The notes under the pieces: model-generated
Seen by the model: the letters and a program-made list of their open reading frames with translations, nothing else
Database searches by the model: none
What the model was told of the DNA's origin: nothing
Origin: Collimonas sp. OK412
GTDB lineage: Bacteria > Pseudomonadota > Gammaproteobacteria > Burkholderiales > Burkholderiaceae_D
Direction of reading: 5' to 3'
NCBI RefSeq assembly: GCF_900112135.1
Contig: NZ_FOLC01000011.1
Coordinates: 1-64,000, forward strand
Length of the DNA: 64,000 nt
Part shown: piece after piece, positions 42,393 to 52,193 of the stretch
Position numbering within the stretch: position 1 is the stretch's first letter
Layout of the letters: each line of letters begins with the position of its first letter
Program-made: the position numbers and the translations under genes

Positions 42393-43873
42393 GGCTTGCA
42401 CCTGCCATACTTGTCGTCAAAGCGCACGATATCGTCTTCACCCAAGTACGCGCCGCTCTGCACCTCGATCATCACCAGTTCCAGCAAACCCGGGTTTTCC
42501 AGGCGATGTTTGGTGCCGGCAGGAATATAGGTCGATTCGTTGGTATTGACGTATATTTCATTCTCACCGTTGACCACCTTGGCCATGCCATGCACTACCA
42601 CCCAGTGTTCGCTGCGATGATGATGCATCTGCAATGAGAGCGATGCGCCCTGCTTGACAACGATGCGCTTGATCTTGAAATTGGGTCCTTGCTCCAGTAA
42701 GGTATAACTGCCCCACGGCCGAAACACGGTGCGATGCAGTTTATAAGTGGCGTGTTCGGTGCTCTTGAGCTGGTGCACGACTTTCTTCACATTCTGCACA
42801 TGATCCGGGTGCGCAATCAAAAGGGCGTCTGGCGTATCCACCACGATCAGGTTATTGACGCCGACCGTCGCCACCAGGCGCTGCTCGGAATATATGTAGT
42901 TGTTCCGGCTGTCGATCAGCACAGCTTCGCCCAGTACGCGATTTTCCTGTTCGTCGGGTTCCACCAGTTGCCGCAGGGCGCCCCAGGAACCGATATCGTT
43001 CCAATCGAAACCGGCCGGTATGACTGCCACCCGGTCGGAGCGTTCCAGCACCGCATAATCGATGGAGATATCCTGCATCGCCATGAAGCTGTCGCCATCC
43101 AGTTCCTGCAGCAAGACGCCGGCCGACGCAGCCGTCGGGCTGGCCTCGGCGCACGCAGCCGCCTGCGCCAGGATTTCAGGTGCATGCCTTTCCAGCTCGC
43201 TTAAAAAAACCGACACCGAGAAACAGAATATGCCGGCGTTCCACAGATGACGGCCGCTTTCGACAAAGCCGGCAGCGCGTTCGGCATCCGGCTTTTCTAT
43301 GAAGCGGCTAACCTGCGCCGCCCCGGCGCCGTCGATCTGGGCGCCGCATTCGATGTAGCCGAAGCCGGTTTCCGGCGTCAACGGGCGAACCCCGAATGTA
43401 ACCAGATAACCTTGCTTGGCGACTTCTACCGCATGATGCACGGCTTCAGTAAAACACTCCACATCCTTGATCAAATGGTCTGCCGGCATCACCACCATGA
43501 TGGTGTTGTCGCCGTGCAGCGCGCGCAACGACAGCGCAGCGACCGCGATTGCCGGCGCGGTATTACGGCCGGAAGGTTCCAGGATGAAATGCGGGCGATA
43601 ATGCGAGCCCAGATCGGCCGAAACGAATTCGTCCTTGCTCTGGAAATAATAATCCCGGTTCGTCACGCTCAAGATATCGCCGCGGATGCCCAGCTGCGCC
43701 ACTCTCTGATAAGTCTTTTGCAACAGGCTCTTGCCGTCCGGGAGTTTGATGAAGGGTTTCGGATGTCCTTCCCGCGATACCGGCCACAAACGGGTGCCTG
43801 CACCACCCGAAAGCACCACCGGAACGATGATCGCCGTTGCTGTCAATGGAATACCGGGTTCTGGCGTACGCAT
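42386..43873 (-). CDS. manC: Mannose-1-phosphate guanylyltransferase / mannose-6-phosphate isomerase
   Basis: This bifunctional type II PMI-GMP enzyme (495 residues) supplies GDP-mannose. The nucleotidyltransferase domain shows VLSGGAGTRLWPVSR and HPKPFIKL, the FIEKPDAERA strand and WNAGIFCF. The C-terminal cupin isomerase domain has RPWGSYTLLEQGPNFKIKRI and QMHHHRSEHWVVV with the metal ligands. I use the second ATG (43873), six bases after GGGGGAG; the first (43879) is too close. It corresponds in position to wbpW of the A-band cluster. A phosphomannomutase is not in the window. Confidence 0.95.
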   Translation of the reverse strand: MRTPEPGIPLTATAIIVPVVLSGGAGTRLWPVSREGHPKPFIKLPDGKSLLQKTYQRVAQLGIRGDILSVTNRDYYFQSKDEFVSADLGSHYRPHFILEPSGRNTAPAIAVAALSLRALHGDNTIMVVMPADHLIKDVECFTEAVHHAVEVAKQGYLVTFGVRPLTPETGFGYIECGAQIDGAGAAQVSRFIEKPDAERAAGFVESGRHLWNAGIFCFSVSVFLSELERHAPEILAQAAACAEASPTAASAGVLLQELDGDSFMAMQDISIDYAVLERSDRVAVIPAGFDWNDIGSWGALRQLVEPDEQENRVLGEAVLIDSRNNYIYSEQRLVATVGVNNLIVVDTPDALLIAHPDHVQNVKKVVHQLKSTEHATYKLHRTVFRPWGSYTLLEQGPNFKIKRIVVKQGASLSLQMHHHRSEHWVVVHGMAKVVNGENEIYVNTNESTYIPAGTKHRLENPGLLELVMIEVQSGAYLGEDDIVRFDDKYGRCKPC

Positions 43874-43886
43874 CTTCATCTCCCCC

Positions 43887-44882
<996 letters not shown>

Positions 44883-45839
44883 CTAATTTTTTTCGTCACG
44901 CAAATGAACTTGAGCTGCATGCTCTGCCGCTGCCCTGCTCTCCCAGTCTGATAAAACATTCAGCAGAGTCTGCTGCATCGGAATGCTGGGCCGCCATGCT
45001 GTTGCCTGCGTGATTTTTTGGTTGCTGCCCTTGACCCTGCGTAAGTCCGATGGCCGCAACCGCGCCGGATCCTGTTCGATTTGAGCATCGATCTCAGTCA
45101 GGTAAAGCATGCTGGAGATCAGATCGCGGATCAGGTATTCCTTGCCTGAGCAGACATTGTAGGTTTCTCCGTTCAGGCCATTCTCCAGCAATGCCAGATA
45201 GGCAGAAATGACATCTTCGACATCCAGGAAGTCGCGGCTGACGTCGACGTCGCCCACCTGTATGCGTGGCTCCTGCAGACCCTGGCGGATGCGCGCCAGC
45301 TGCCGTGCAACGCTGGAAACCACGAAATCGTCGCGCTGTCCCGGACCGATATGGTTGAACGGCCGCGCGACCAGGATGCGCCATGGCTGGCTGCAGCTCC
45401 ATTGATAGCAAAGCAGTTCAGCCGCCGCTTTGCTGACTGCATAGGGATTTTGCGGACGCACCGGCATCTGCTCGCTGATCGGCAGCGACTCAGTATCCAC
45501 CTTGCCATACACGTCGCCCGAACTCACGTAAAGGAAAGTACCGTTGAAATTGTTGCGCTGCAGTGCCTGCAGCAGGTGCAGCGTTCCTTTCAGATTGACG
45601 TCCAGGGTATGCGCCGGGTCGCGGAATGCTTCCGGGATAAAGGTTTGTCCGGCAAGATGGATGACGGCGTCTGGACGGGCCTGCTGAATTACGGGGCCCA
45701 AAGCTGCCGGCTCCAGCAAGTCATAAGGACTGCTGGCCGATATCAGCTCCCAGCCATGCGCAGCTGCAATATGTGTCCGCATGCGTTCAAAGGCAAGGCC
45801 GACAAACCCCGATTGCCCGGTAACAAATAGTCGTTTCAT
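44883..45839 (-). CDS. rmd: GDP-6-deoxy-D-lyxo-4-hexulose reductase (GDP-D-rhamnose forming)
   Basis: This 318-residue SDR reductase has the NADP motif VTGQSGFVGLAFER, the active site YVSSGDVYGKVD and NPYAVSKAAAELLCYQW (YxxxK). It reduces the Gmd product to GDP-D-rhamnose. The alternative, a fucose synthase (Fcl/WcaG), is less likely: sequence landmarks and adjacency to gmd-manC-wzm-wzt follow the A-band order. AGGAG precedes the ATG at 45839. It lies 49 bp after the first methyltransferase gene. Confidence 0.9.
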   Translation of the reverse strand: MKRLFVTGQSGFVGLAFERMRTHIAAAHGWELISASSPYDLLEPAALGPVIQQARPDAVIHLAGQTFIPEAFRDPAHTLDVNLKGTLHLLQALQRNNFNGTFLYVSSGDVYGKVDTESLPISEQMPVRPQNPYAVSKAAAELLCYQWSCSQPWRILVARPFNHIGPGQRDDFVVSSVARQLARIRQGLQEPRIQVGDVDVSRDFLDVEDVISAYLALLENGLNGETYNVCSGKEYLIRDLISSMLYLTEIDAQIEQDPARLRPSDLRRVKGSNQKITQATAWRPSIPMQQTLLNVLSDWESRAAAEHAAQVHLRDEKN

Positions 45840-45887
45840 ATGTAACCGCTCCTTTGCTGTCTGCTCAATGCCATGCTGCGCCGCCAA

Positions 45888-46730
45888 TCATGGCTTGCGC
45901 GCAATGACTACCTGGCTTTTCGGCATCAAATCGTTCAATGCCCGCCTCACATGTTCACCGTTCGGAGTGTCCATCAACGCCTCCCATGTTTTGGCCCAGT
46001 TATCCAGCAAAGGATGACTGGCGTTGTTGAGATCGACCTTGCAAATCCAGAAAAACAGCCACCAGACTGACCAGTAGAAGCCGCAGTATTCATGCCGTTC
46101 AACCACCAGGCCGGCATCTGTCACCATCTTTTCAAATTCGTCGCGCTGGATGATGCGCACGTGATTCGGTTTCTGGAAATACACCTCCGGCGCCAGCCCG
46201 ACCTGCAGCTGTTCCGCTACCGGATCCGGCACCGTCAGCAAATACTGCGCGCCAGGCTTGCCGATGCGCACCAGCTCGCGCAGGAATTGCGCCGGATCGT
46301 CGACGTGCTCCAGCACTTCCATCGAAATGATCTTGCTGGCCACGCCATCCGGCAACAGCAGCGGATTGGCGTCGCTCACCACTCCCTGTACCTCGCGTGC
46401 CGGCGTGCCGCTCAGGCGTTGCGTGGTGGCGGCCACTTTGACGGCGTCGATGTCGGCGACGATTACATGCGCACCGCGATTGGCGCAGAACAATGCGCAA
46501 CCGCCGTCGCCGCAGCCAACGTCGACCACCACATCCTCGGCTCTGATCGCAAAACCTTCATACAGTTCACCGCTGTCGACCCGATACCAGCCGTCGTAGC
46601 CGGCATCCTTCAGGCCGATGTCAAAATGATTGGCTTCCGGCACCCGCGGCGCCGCCGCAACCTGCGGCACGATCGCCTTGCCTTGCATGGCCTGCCGGCC
46701 GCCGAGCAGTCTGTTGATCAATTTACGCAT
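45888..46730 (-). CDS. Class I SAM-dependent methyltransferase (paralogue A)
   Basis: The 280-residue methyltransferase has the SAM motif VVVDVGCGDGGCALF (motif I), an acidic loop VIVADID and the post-motif SMEVLEHVDDPAQFL. The C terminus ends in MPKSQVVIARKP. The second methyltransferase in the cluster (47970-48836) is a paralogue with matching landmarks throughout. The most probable job is O-methylation of D-rhamnose, at the chain end or as a branch, comparable to the methyltransferases of the five-gene set beside the P. aeruginosa A-band locus. The gene starts one base after the acyltransferase gene ends. Confidence 0.88.
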   Translation of the reverse strand: MRKLINRLLGGRQAMQGKAIVPQVAAAPRVPEANHFDIGLKDAGYDGWYRVDSGELYEGFAIRAEDVVVDVGCGDGGCALFCANRGAHVIVADIDAVKVAATTQRLSGTPAREVQGVVSDANPLLLPDGVASKIISMEVLEHVDDPAQFLRELVRIGKPGAQYLLTVPDPVAEQLQVGLAPEVYFQKPNHVRIIQRDEFEKMVTDAGLVVERHEYCGFYWSVWWLFFWICKVDLNNASHPLLDNWAKTWEALMDTPNGEHVRRALNDLMPKSQVVIARKP

Positions 46731-46731
46731 G

Positions 46732-47925
46732 CTAGGATTTCTCGCTATCGGCGGCGGCGATCGACGGACGATTGCGGAACCGCCCCAGCCATGCCTGGAA
46801 CCAGCCTGGACTCAAATTGATGCGATCGGCCAGCAGTTTGCCGCGGATGCGGAACGGCGTTTCAACGAAGCGATAATTCAGCTCGCTGAAAATCACCACC
46901 AGCACAATCGCGGTCAGCGCCAGGCGGCCGTTGTAATTCTTGGCGAAGACGGTATTCACCGGTTCGATCCGGAACCAGATTTCCCGGCTGGCGAGATAAG
47001 CCGGTATATGGGTCAGGTACAGCGCATAGGAGCGGCTGCCCAGCCACAGGAAGACCTTCTTCAACGGGTTGTCCGGCATCAGGTAGTCCTGGTCGTAAGA
47101 ACCGATGAACACCAGCAGGGCCGAGATCAGCGCCACCACGCCGACCCAGAACCGGAATTCGGCAAAGCGATAGGAACCCATCGCTCCCAGGCCGAGCACC
47201 AGCAGCAGCAACACGATCCAGCGCAGCCACCGCCGGCTTTTCAGGAAAACCGGTTCGAACCAGCGGTAGCTTGGATGCTGGCTCCAGATCGCCAGCAGCA
47301 CGCCCAGCATCAGCGCATCCGAACGGGTCGCCATCAGAAACAGGTCGTAGTGCCGGTGCGCGTAGAGCTGGTAGAACAGCGGCACCAGCAGCACCCACGG
47401 CAGCCAGCGCCGGAAGATAATCACGGCGAACGGCAGCAGCAGGTAAAACTGTTCTTCCAGCGACAGGCTCCAGTACGGAAAGCTGGCGCCGTATTCGGAG
47501 CGGCCGAAGGTCGCCATCAGGCGGAAATTGCCGTAGTTGAAAACCCCGGCAAGGGTGGCGTCCAGGTTGGTCCGCACTATGCCGAAGGCGCCCGATCGAT
47601 TGAAGCCAACGACAGCCACCAGGATCAGCGCCAGCCACAGCCAGGCCGACGGCCACAGGCGCGAAGCGCGCCGCACCCAAAAACTCAGCATGGTCGAAAA
47701 CTGGCGGCCGTCGCTGCGCGCCAGGCGCGGGATCAGGTCGCGCGCGATGACAAAACCGGAAATCGCGAAGAACAGGTCGACTCCGGTCCAGCCGCCGAAA
47801 TTCGGGTAGATGTAGGTCAGCAGCCGGTTCGGCTCGCCAAACAGGTTGAACTGGGTATGTTCGACCAGCACGAACAGCACGGCAATTCCGCGCAATAATT
47901 GAATATCTGAAATCCGTCGATTCAT
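46732..47925 (-). CDS. Acyltransferase 3 family membrane protein
   Basis: The 397-residue multi-spanning protein belongs to the acyltransferase 3 (OafA/YrhL-like) family, which transfers acetyl or other acyl groups to extracytoplasmic polysaccharides. The family start IQLLRGIAVLFVLVEHTQF with its conserved histidine, the GVDLFFAISGFVIARDLI motif and RRASRLWPSAWLWLAL are clear; about ten helices follow. The ATG at 47925 is chosen because upstream codons lack family similarity. It lies between the two paralogous methyltransferases and probably O-acylates the rhamnan. Confidence 0.9.
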   Translation of the reverse strand: MNRRISDIQLLRGIAVLFVLVEHTQFNLFGEPNRLLTYIYPNFGGWTGVDLFFAISGFVIARDLIPRLARSDGRQFSTMLSFWVRRASRLWPSAWLWLALILVAVVGFNRSGAFGIVRTNLDATLAGVFNYGNFRLMATFGRSEYGASFPYWSLSLEEQFYLLLPFAVIIFRRWLPWVLLVPLFYQLYAHRHYDLFLMATRSDALMLGVLLAIWSQHPSYRWFEPVFLKSRRWLRWIVLLLLVLGLGAMGSYRFAEFRFWVGVVALISALLVFIGSYDQDYLMPDNPLKKVFLWLGSRSYALYLTHIPAYLASREIWFRIEPVNTVFAKNYNGRLALTAIVLVVIFSELNYRFVETPFRIRGKLLADRINLSPGWFQAWLGRFRNRPSIAAADSEKS

Positions 47926-47969
47926 GTCTGGCCTGCTCTCCTTGCTGATCCTGTACTGGGCGTCGTCCG

Positions 47970-48836
47970 TCAATCCGGCTTGCGAGCTATTATCAGCTGG
48001 CTCTTGGGCATGAAACCATCCAGCTTGTCCTTCACCTTGGCGCCGCCCGGCAGCGTCAGCAGCTGATGCCAGGTTTGCGCCCACTCATCCAGCAGCGGCG
48101 GATACGGCGCCTTGATCTGGTCCAGCGTAGCGCCTTCCTGCTGCGTCGCGCTGGCCCAGTACAAACACATCCACATGCTCCAGTAGAAACCGGAAGACTG
48201 GCGGCTTTCGATCACCAGTCCGGCTTCGGCGACCAGGGCGGCGAACGTCTCGCGTTCGAAGATATGGATATGGTTCGGCTTCTGGAAATGGGAGGCCGGG
48301 GCCAGTCCTTGCTGCACATGTTCGCCGACCGGATCGGGCACCGTCAGCAAATACAGCGCGCCGGGCCGGCCGACACGCACCAGCTCCGCCAGCACCTGCG
48401 CCGGATGGTCGACATGTTCCAGCATCTCCATCGCGATGATGCGCGTGGCGCGCCGGTCGTCCAGCGGCAAGGGATCGGTATCGCAGACCAGCGCTTGCGC
48501 GGCGCGCGCCGGGACCGCCTTGACCTGGCGCGCCAGGCGTTCGATCTTGGCGCCGTCGGTATCGGAAAAAATCACTTCGGCGCCGCAGCGCGCGGCAAAC
48601 AGCGTCGCCGCACCGTCGCCGCAGCCGACGTCGAGCACCACGTCCTCGGCGCCGATCCGGAAGCCGCTGGCCAGTTCGCCGCTGGCATGGTTGAACCAGC
48701 CGCTTTGCAAGGCGTCGACCAGGCCGCACATGCGCGAATCGACAACGCCCTGTTCCGAAACCAATGGCGGCAGGACCGGCGCGGCTGGCGCCTTATCCTT
48801 GAACAAGGCCGTAAAGCTTGACAGTATCTTCAGCAT
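47970..48836 (-). CDS. Class I SAM-dependent methyltransferase (paralogue B)
   Basis: The 288-residue methyltransferase has VVLDVGCGDGAATLFAARCG (SAM motif I), the acidic VIFSDTDGAKIE, MEMLEHVDHPAQVLAELVRVG and ends with MPKSQLIIARKPD. Many blocks are shared with paralogue A (YLLTVPDPV, FQKPNHIHI, GFYWSMW), so the two arose by duplication. The start overlaps the end of the upstream glycosyltransferase by seven bases. It likely methylates a sugar of the exported polymer; different sites or acceptors for A and B are plausible but not shown. Confidence 0.88.
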   Translation of the reverse strand: MLKILSSFTALFKDKAPAAPVLPPLVSEQGVVDSRMCGLVDALQSGWFNHASGELASGFRIGAEDVVLDVGCGDGAATLFAARCGAEVIFSDTDGAKIERLARQVKAVPARAAQALVCDTDPLPLDDRRATRIIAMEMLEHVDHPAQVLAELVRVGRPGALYLLTVPDPVGEHVQQGLAPASHFQKPNHIHIFERETFAALVAEAGLVIESRQSSGFYWSMWMCLYWASATQQEGATLDQIKAPYPPLLDEWAQTWHQLLTLPGGAKVKDKLDGFMPKSQLIIARKPD

Positions 48837-50164
48837 ACCGGCGCCGCATCATCGGTACTGCGGCTGGCGGGCGCGGGCTGGCCGGCGCCGGCAGAGCGCG
48901 CGTGGTCCAGCAGGAAGGCGCCGAGGCGTTCCGCGATCACCGCCTGCGAGCAATGCTGCTGCAGGCTGCGCACCGCATGCTCCGCCATCTGTTCGTAGCG
49001 AGTCCGATCCTGCTTGAATACGCGATAGCTGTCCTGATAAGCCGCGCGCAAGGAATCCCAGTCAATCCGGTAGCGCAAGGTCCGGTACGCCTGGCGCGGA
49101 TCATGCGGCCAGTGGCTGGGCTCTTCGCTGGAAGCGATGATGAATGCGTTGTCGGCGTCGATATAGTCGGCCATGGCGGTATTGTCGGGGGCGATCGCCG
49201 GCTTGCCGCAAGACATGAACTCCATCAGCGGCAGGCACTGCCCTTCGCCATGCGAGGTATTCACCACATAGCTTGTGGCCGCCACCAGTTTTTCATATTC
49301 GGGATCGGCCAGGTAACCGTGGATCAGCACCACGCGGCAACGGTAAGGAGTGGCCTTGTGCAAATCCTCGAGCAAGGCGTCGACCGCGTTCTTGATATCG
49401 TGGTGGGTCAGTTTCAGCACCAGCGTCGCATCGGCGACATCACGAAAGGCCCAGCAAAACGCGCCAATCATGTCGAACCAGTTCTTGCGGCCGTCATACG
49501 GATTGAACACCGAGGTGTACACCACGCCGTCGAGCTGCAGCTGCTGCGGCTGCAGCCGCGCCAGCGCGGCCGGCCGGATCAGGTCTGGCTTGGGATCATG
49601 CTTATGGGTCGGTCCGAACGGCGCGAGATCAGCGCTGCGGGTATCGATCACGGTGCCCGCCACCTGCAGCTCGACGCCGCCGGCCGATATCGCCGAGCGG
49701 CGCAGGCCGGCAAACCGGTCCCACACCGGGGCCGGCGCGGAAACGATAGGGAACGCCGGCGTCATCGCCGCCCGCACCGTGGCGACAGTGTAATTGGAAT
49801 GAGTAATGGCGCTACCGAGCTTGCTGAACACCGTGCGCCAGTCATGGCGCGGCTCGCCTTGCCACGGCTCCTGCGGCACGGTACTGAATTCCCAGGCGAA
49901 CACCGGGATGGTCGGGCACTCCAGGCCGGTCACGGTCTTGTGCGGCGGCGAAAACGACAGGAATACGCAGTCCTGGCCGTGCGCCTTGGCGTTGCGGTAG
50001 ATCGCGTCGACTTCGCGCGCCGGGTCGGTAACCGCGACCACGATCCCGAGCCGCTCCAGCAGCGGCCGGAATTCCCTCAGCACGAAGTAGTAGCTGTATT
50101 CTGGCAAACCCAGGTTCTTTTCAATCGAACCGGCGTCGGTTTCCGAGTAGACGATGATGATCAT
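48830..50164 (-). CDS. GT4-like glycosyltransferase (short paralogue)
   Basis: The 444-residue protein has a family-specific N terminus (IEKNLGLPEYSYYFVLREF, CVFLSFSPPHKTVTGLECPT), a linker of about 35 residues, and a GT-B donor domain with LDGVVYTSVFNPYDGRKNW and GEGQCLPLMEFMSCGKP (EX7E-like). It aligns without gaps over the first 170 residues with the next gene. Genes of this kind stand beside the A-band locus in P. aeruginosa and are needed for full-length polymer there, as I recall; here it may modify or terminate the chain. The ATG at 50164 follows the upstream gene by 12 bases. Confidence 0.82.
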   Translation of the reverse strand: MIIIVYSETDAGSIEKNLGLPEYSYYFVLREFRPLLERLGIVVAVTDPAREVDAIYRNAKAHGQDCVFLSFSPPHKTVTGLECPTIPVFAWEFSTVPQEPWQGEPRHDWRTVFSKLGSAITHSNYTVATVRAAMTPAFPIVSAPAPVWDRFAGLRRSAISAGGVELQVAGTVIDTRSADLAPFGPTHKHDPKPDLIRPAALARLQPQQLQLDGVVYTSVFNPYDGRKNWFDMIGAFCWAFRDVADATLVLKLTHHDIKNAVDALLEDLHKATPYRCRVVLIHGYLADPEYEKLVAATSYVVNTSHGEGQCLPLMEFMSCGKPAIAPDNTAMADYIDADNAFIIASSEEPSHWPHDPRQAYRTLRYRIDWDSLRAAYQDSYRVFKQDRTRYEQMAEHAVRSLQQHCSQAVIAERLGAFLLDHARSAGAGQPAPASRSTDDAAPVC

Positions 50165-50176
50165 GTGCGGCTATCT

Positions 50177-51739
50177 TCAGGTCAGGCGGCTGGCCAGCGC
50201 CACGGGAACCGTGTCGCGTACAGCGCCGTGCAGCGCGGGGCTGCGTCCGGTTTGATGGAAGAAGCCCTGCAACTGCCGCCTGACGGCATCGACCGATGCA
50301 TACGACTGCATCCGCTGCAGGGTATGCGCGCGCATCTGCGCATAGGTTTCAGGCGCCTGCCGGGCCACCTGGTAGCTATCCCGGTAAGCGCTGCAAATCG
50401 AGGACCAGTCAAGCCGATAACGCAAGGTGCGAAACAGGTCGCGCGGGTCGTGCGGCCAGACATTCTGCTCCAGTCCGGACTTGACCACAAAGGCGACCTG
50501 CTCGTCGATATAGTCGGCCATCGCCGTATGCGAAGGCGCGATGGACGGCTTGCCGCAGCTCATGAACTCCATCAGCGGCAGGCACAAGCCTTCACACAGC
50601 GAGGTATTGACATAATAGGTGGTGGCGCCGATCAGCTGTTCGTAAGCGTCATCGTCGAGGAAAGCATGCAAGGTCACTACCCTGCATTTGAATGGCGCCA
50701 ACTGCGACAGCAGGGTCATCAAGGTCGTGCGATAGGAGGACAGGTCGCGTTCGTTCATTTTCAGCACCAGCGTGACATCCTCGACCTCGCGGAAAGTCCA
50801 GCAAAATGCGGTCACCATGTCGAACCAGTTCTTGCGGCCGTCCGTGGGACTGAACACCGAGGTGTACACCACGCCGTCGAGTTTGACCGCGGTTTCCGGT
50901 TCCGGCGCCGCCACCACCGGCGGCGGCGTGGCAGGCAAGTCCGGCTGCGGCTGCGGCGCCGGCCGTATCACGGCATAACCCTTGCGGCCTCCGCTCGCCA
51001 GTGTCCTGGCCAGCCACAGCGGCAGCAGATCACGCAATACATCCCGGTACCAGCCCAGCAGATGGCGCTTGGTGGCGCCCAGCCGGTAGCGCAGGTTTTT
51101 CGCTGGAGCCGGCGCTGGCGGCGGCGCCGTCGCGGGGAGCGGCTCCACTGCGGCCGGCTGCGCCGCGTTGGCGATCAAGCCATCGGCCGACAAGCCGAGC
51201 ATGCGGCTATCGATCACCGTGCCGCGCAAGCGAATCTCGTTTGACCCGCCAAGTGCAGGATTTCCCAGCCGCTCGCGGGCGCCGGCAAATTGCTCCCACA
51301 GCGGGGCCGGCACCGCCAGCACCGGGAATTCCTGGCCCATGGCGTCTTTCACGGCGCGTGCGGTATAACCGGACAAGGTGATAGCCCTGCCATGGCGGGC
51401 AAACACGTTGCGCCAGTCGCTGCGGGGATCTTCATCCCACTGCTCGTTGGGGATATTGCTGTATTCCCAGGCAAACACCGACACCGTAGGACACTTGAGG
51501 TCGATCGCGGTCTTGCTGGGTGGGGAAAAGGAAAGGAACACGCATTCCTCTCCACGTTGCCGGCATTCTTCAAACAGCGGGTCGACTTCGGTTTCCGGAC
51601 GCCGTACCAGCGTGACCGTCCCGAGTTCCGCCAATGCGGCGCGAAAGGCTTTCAAGACAAAGTAATAGCTGTACTCTGGCAAACCAAGGCTTTTATCGAT
51701 CGTGCTTTCGCCAATATCCGAATACAGAATGAAATTCAT
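50177..51739 (-). CDS. GT4-like glycosyltransferase with proline-rich central insertion (long paralogue)
   Basis: The 520-residue paralogue of the preceding entry is probably the first gene of the polysaccharide operon. N-terminal (IDKSLGLPEYSYYFVLKAF, CVFLSFSPPSKTAIDLKCPT) and C-terminal (LDGVVYTSVFSPTDGRKNW, CEGLCLPLMEFMSCGKP) domains match the short form. The linker between them (about residues 187-286, bases 50882-51181) is some 70 residues longer and consists of Pro/Ala-rich tethers around an amphipathic segment (HLLGWYRDVLRDLLPLWLAR). A membrane-binding helix in the linker is a reasonable guess. I use the ATG at 51739; TTG at 51742 is possible. Confidence 0.82.
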   Translation of the reverse strand: MNFILYSDIGESTIDKSLGLPEYSYYFVLKAFRAALAELGTVTLVRRPETEVDPLFEECRQRGEECVFLSFSPPSKTAIDLKCPTVSVFAWEYSNIPNEQWDEDPRSDWRNVFARHGRAITLSGYTARAVKDAMGQEFPVLAVPAPLWEQFAGARERLGNPALGGSNEIRLRGTVIDSRMLGLSADGLIANAAQPAAVEPLPATAPPPAPAPAKNLRYRLGATKRHLLGWYRDVLRDLLPLWLARTLASGGRKGYAVIRPAPQPQPDLPATPPPVVAAPEPETAVKLDGVVYTSVFSPTDGRKNWFDMVTAFCWTFREVEDVTLVLKMNERDLSSYRTTLMTLLSQLAPFKCRVVTLHAFLDDDAYEQLIGATTYYVNTSLCEGLCLPLMEFMSCGKPSIAPSHTAMADYIDEQVAFVVKSGLEQNVWPHDPRDLFRTLRYRLDWSSICSAYRDSYQVARQAPETYAQMRAHTLQRMQSYASVDAVRRQLQGFFHQTGRSPALHGAVRDTVPVALASRLT

Positions 51740-52193
51740 CAAAATCGTACTTTTAATCGAATGTTAATCGTCCAAACCACTGCCAGGGCCGCTTGCGGCT
51801 TCGGCATATTGCTTTTCAGACTTGTCTCAGCCCCTTAGGCGGGGCCATTCTTTGTTATTTACACCGAGGAAGTGCCGCGGCAACCGAATGGCGCCGCCCA
51901 GAAAGTTTCCCGTCAAACACTCTCCCTATGGTTGCCGATAATACCTGATACCGCACGAAGGTAGTGCGATGCGGCACTCCTTTAGAGCGGGAACCCTATT
52001 GTGCTTTAATGTAACTTTGAGTTATTTTCGGCGCCAGCTACCCAACCAGGAATGGCTTTACGGGTGGCGATTCAGGAAAAAAGATTTGCATCAATATCAA
52101 CATCCGCCAGCATTGGGCGCGTGATGCCAGATGACGCCGGCCGCGCCGGCGCTTCACGATGAGCGCCTGCAGCCGGGGCTTTGCTATTGAAGA
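51740..52193. other. Leader/promoter region of the polysaccharide operon
   Basis: No gene is supported in these 454 bp. They should contain the promoter of the minus-strand polysaccharide cluster. Two mutually exclusive small hairpins are visible: arms CGCAC/GTGCG at 51953-51969 and AGTGC/GCACT at 51964-51979, sharing 51964-51969. A GC-only stem GCCGGC-CGC-GCCGGC lies at 52136-52150 just beyond the end of the DUF4096 gene, without a T-run. A sequence near 51760-51783 weakly recalls JUMPstart but lacks the ops core. Confidence 0.5.

Noticed and set aside
48818-51244. A very long open frame on the plus strand (over 800 codons) opposite the two paralogous glycosyltransferases
   Set aside because: Its translation is rich in Arg, His and Gln with no domain pattern. 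It is an antisense shadow caused by codon bias of the minus-strand genes, which have clear GT motifs.
51760-51783. JUMPstart-like sequence before the polysaccharide operon
   Set aside because: Partial resemblance on the minus strand (CAGTGGTTTGG), but the ops core GGCGGTAG is missing and it lies very near the start codon.
52136-52150. GCCGGC-CGC-GCCGGC as a terminator for the DUF4096 gene
   Set aside because: A 3-base loop and no T-run on either strand; GC-rich symmetric motifs are common in this genome.
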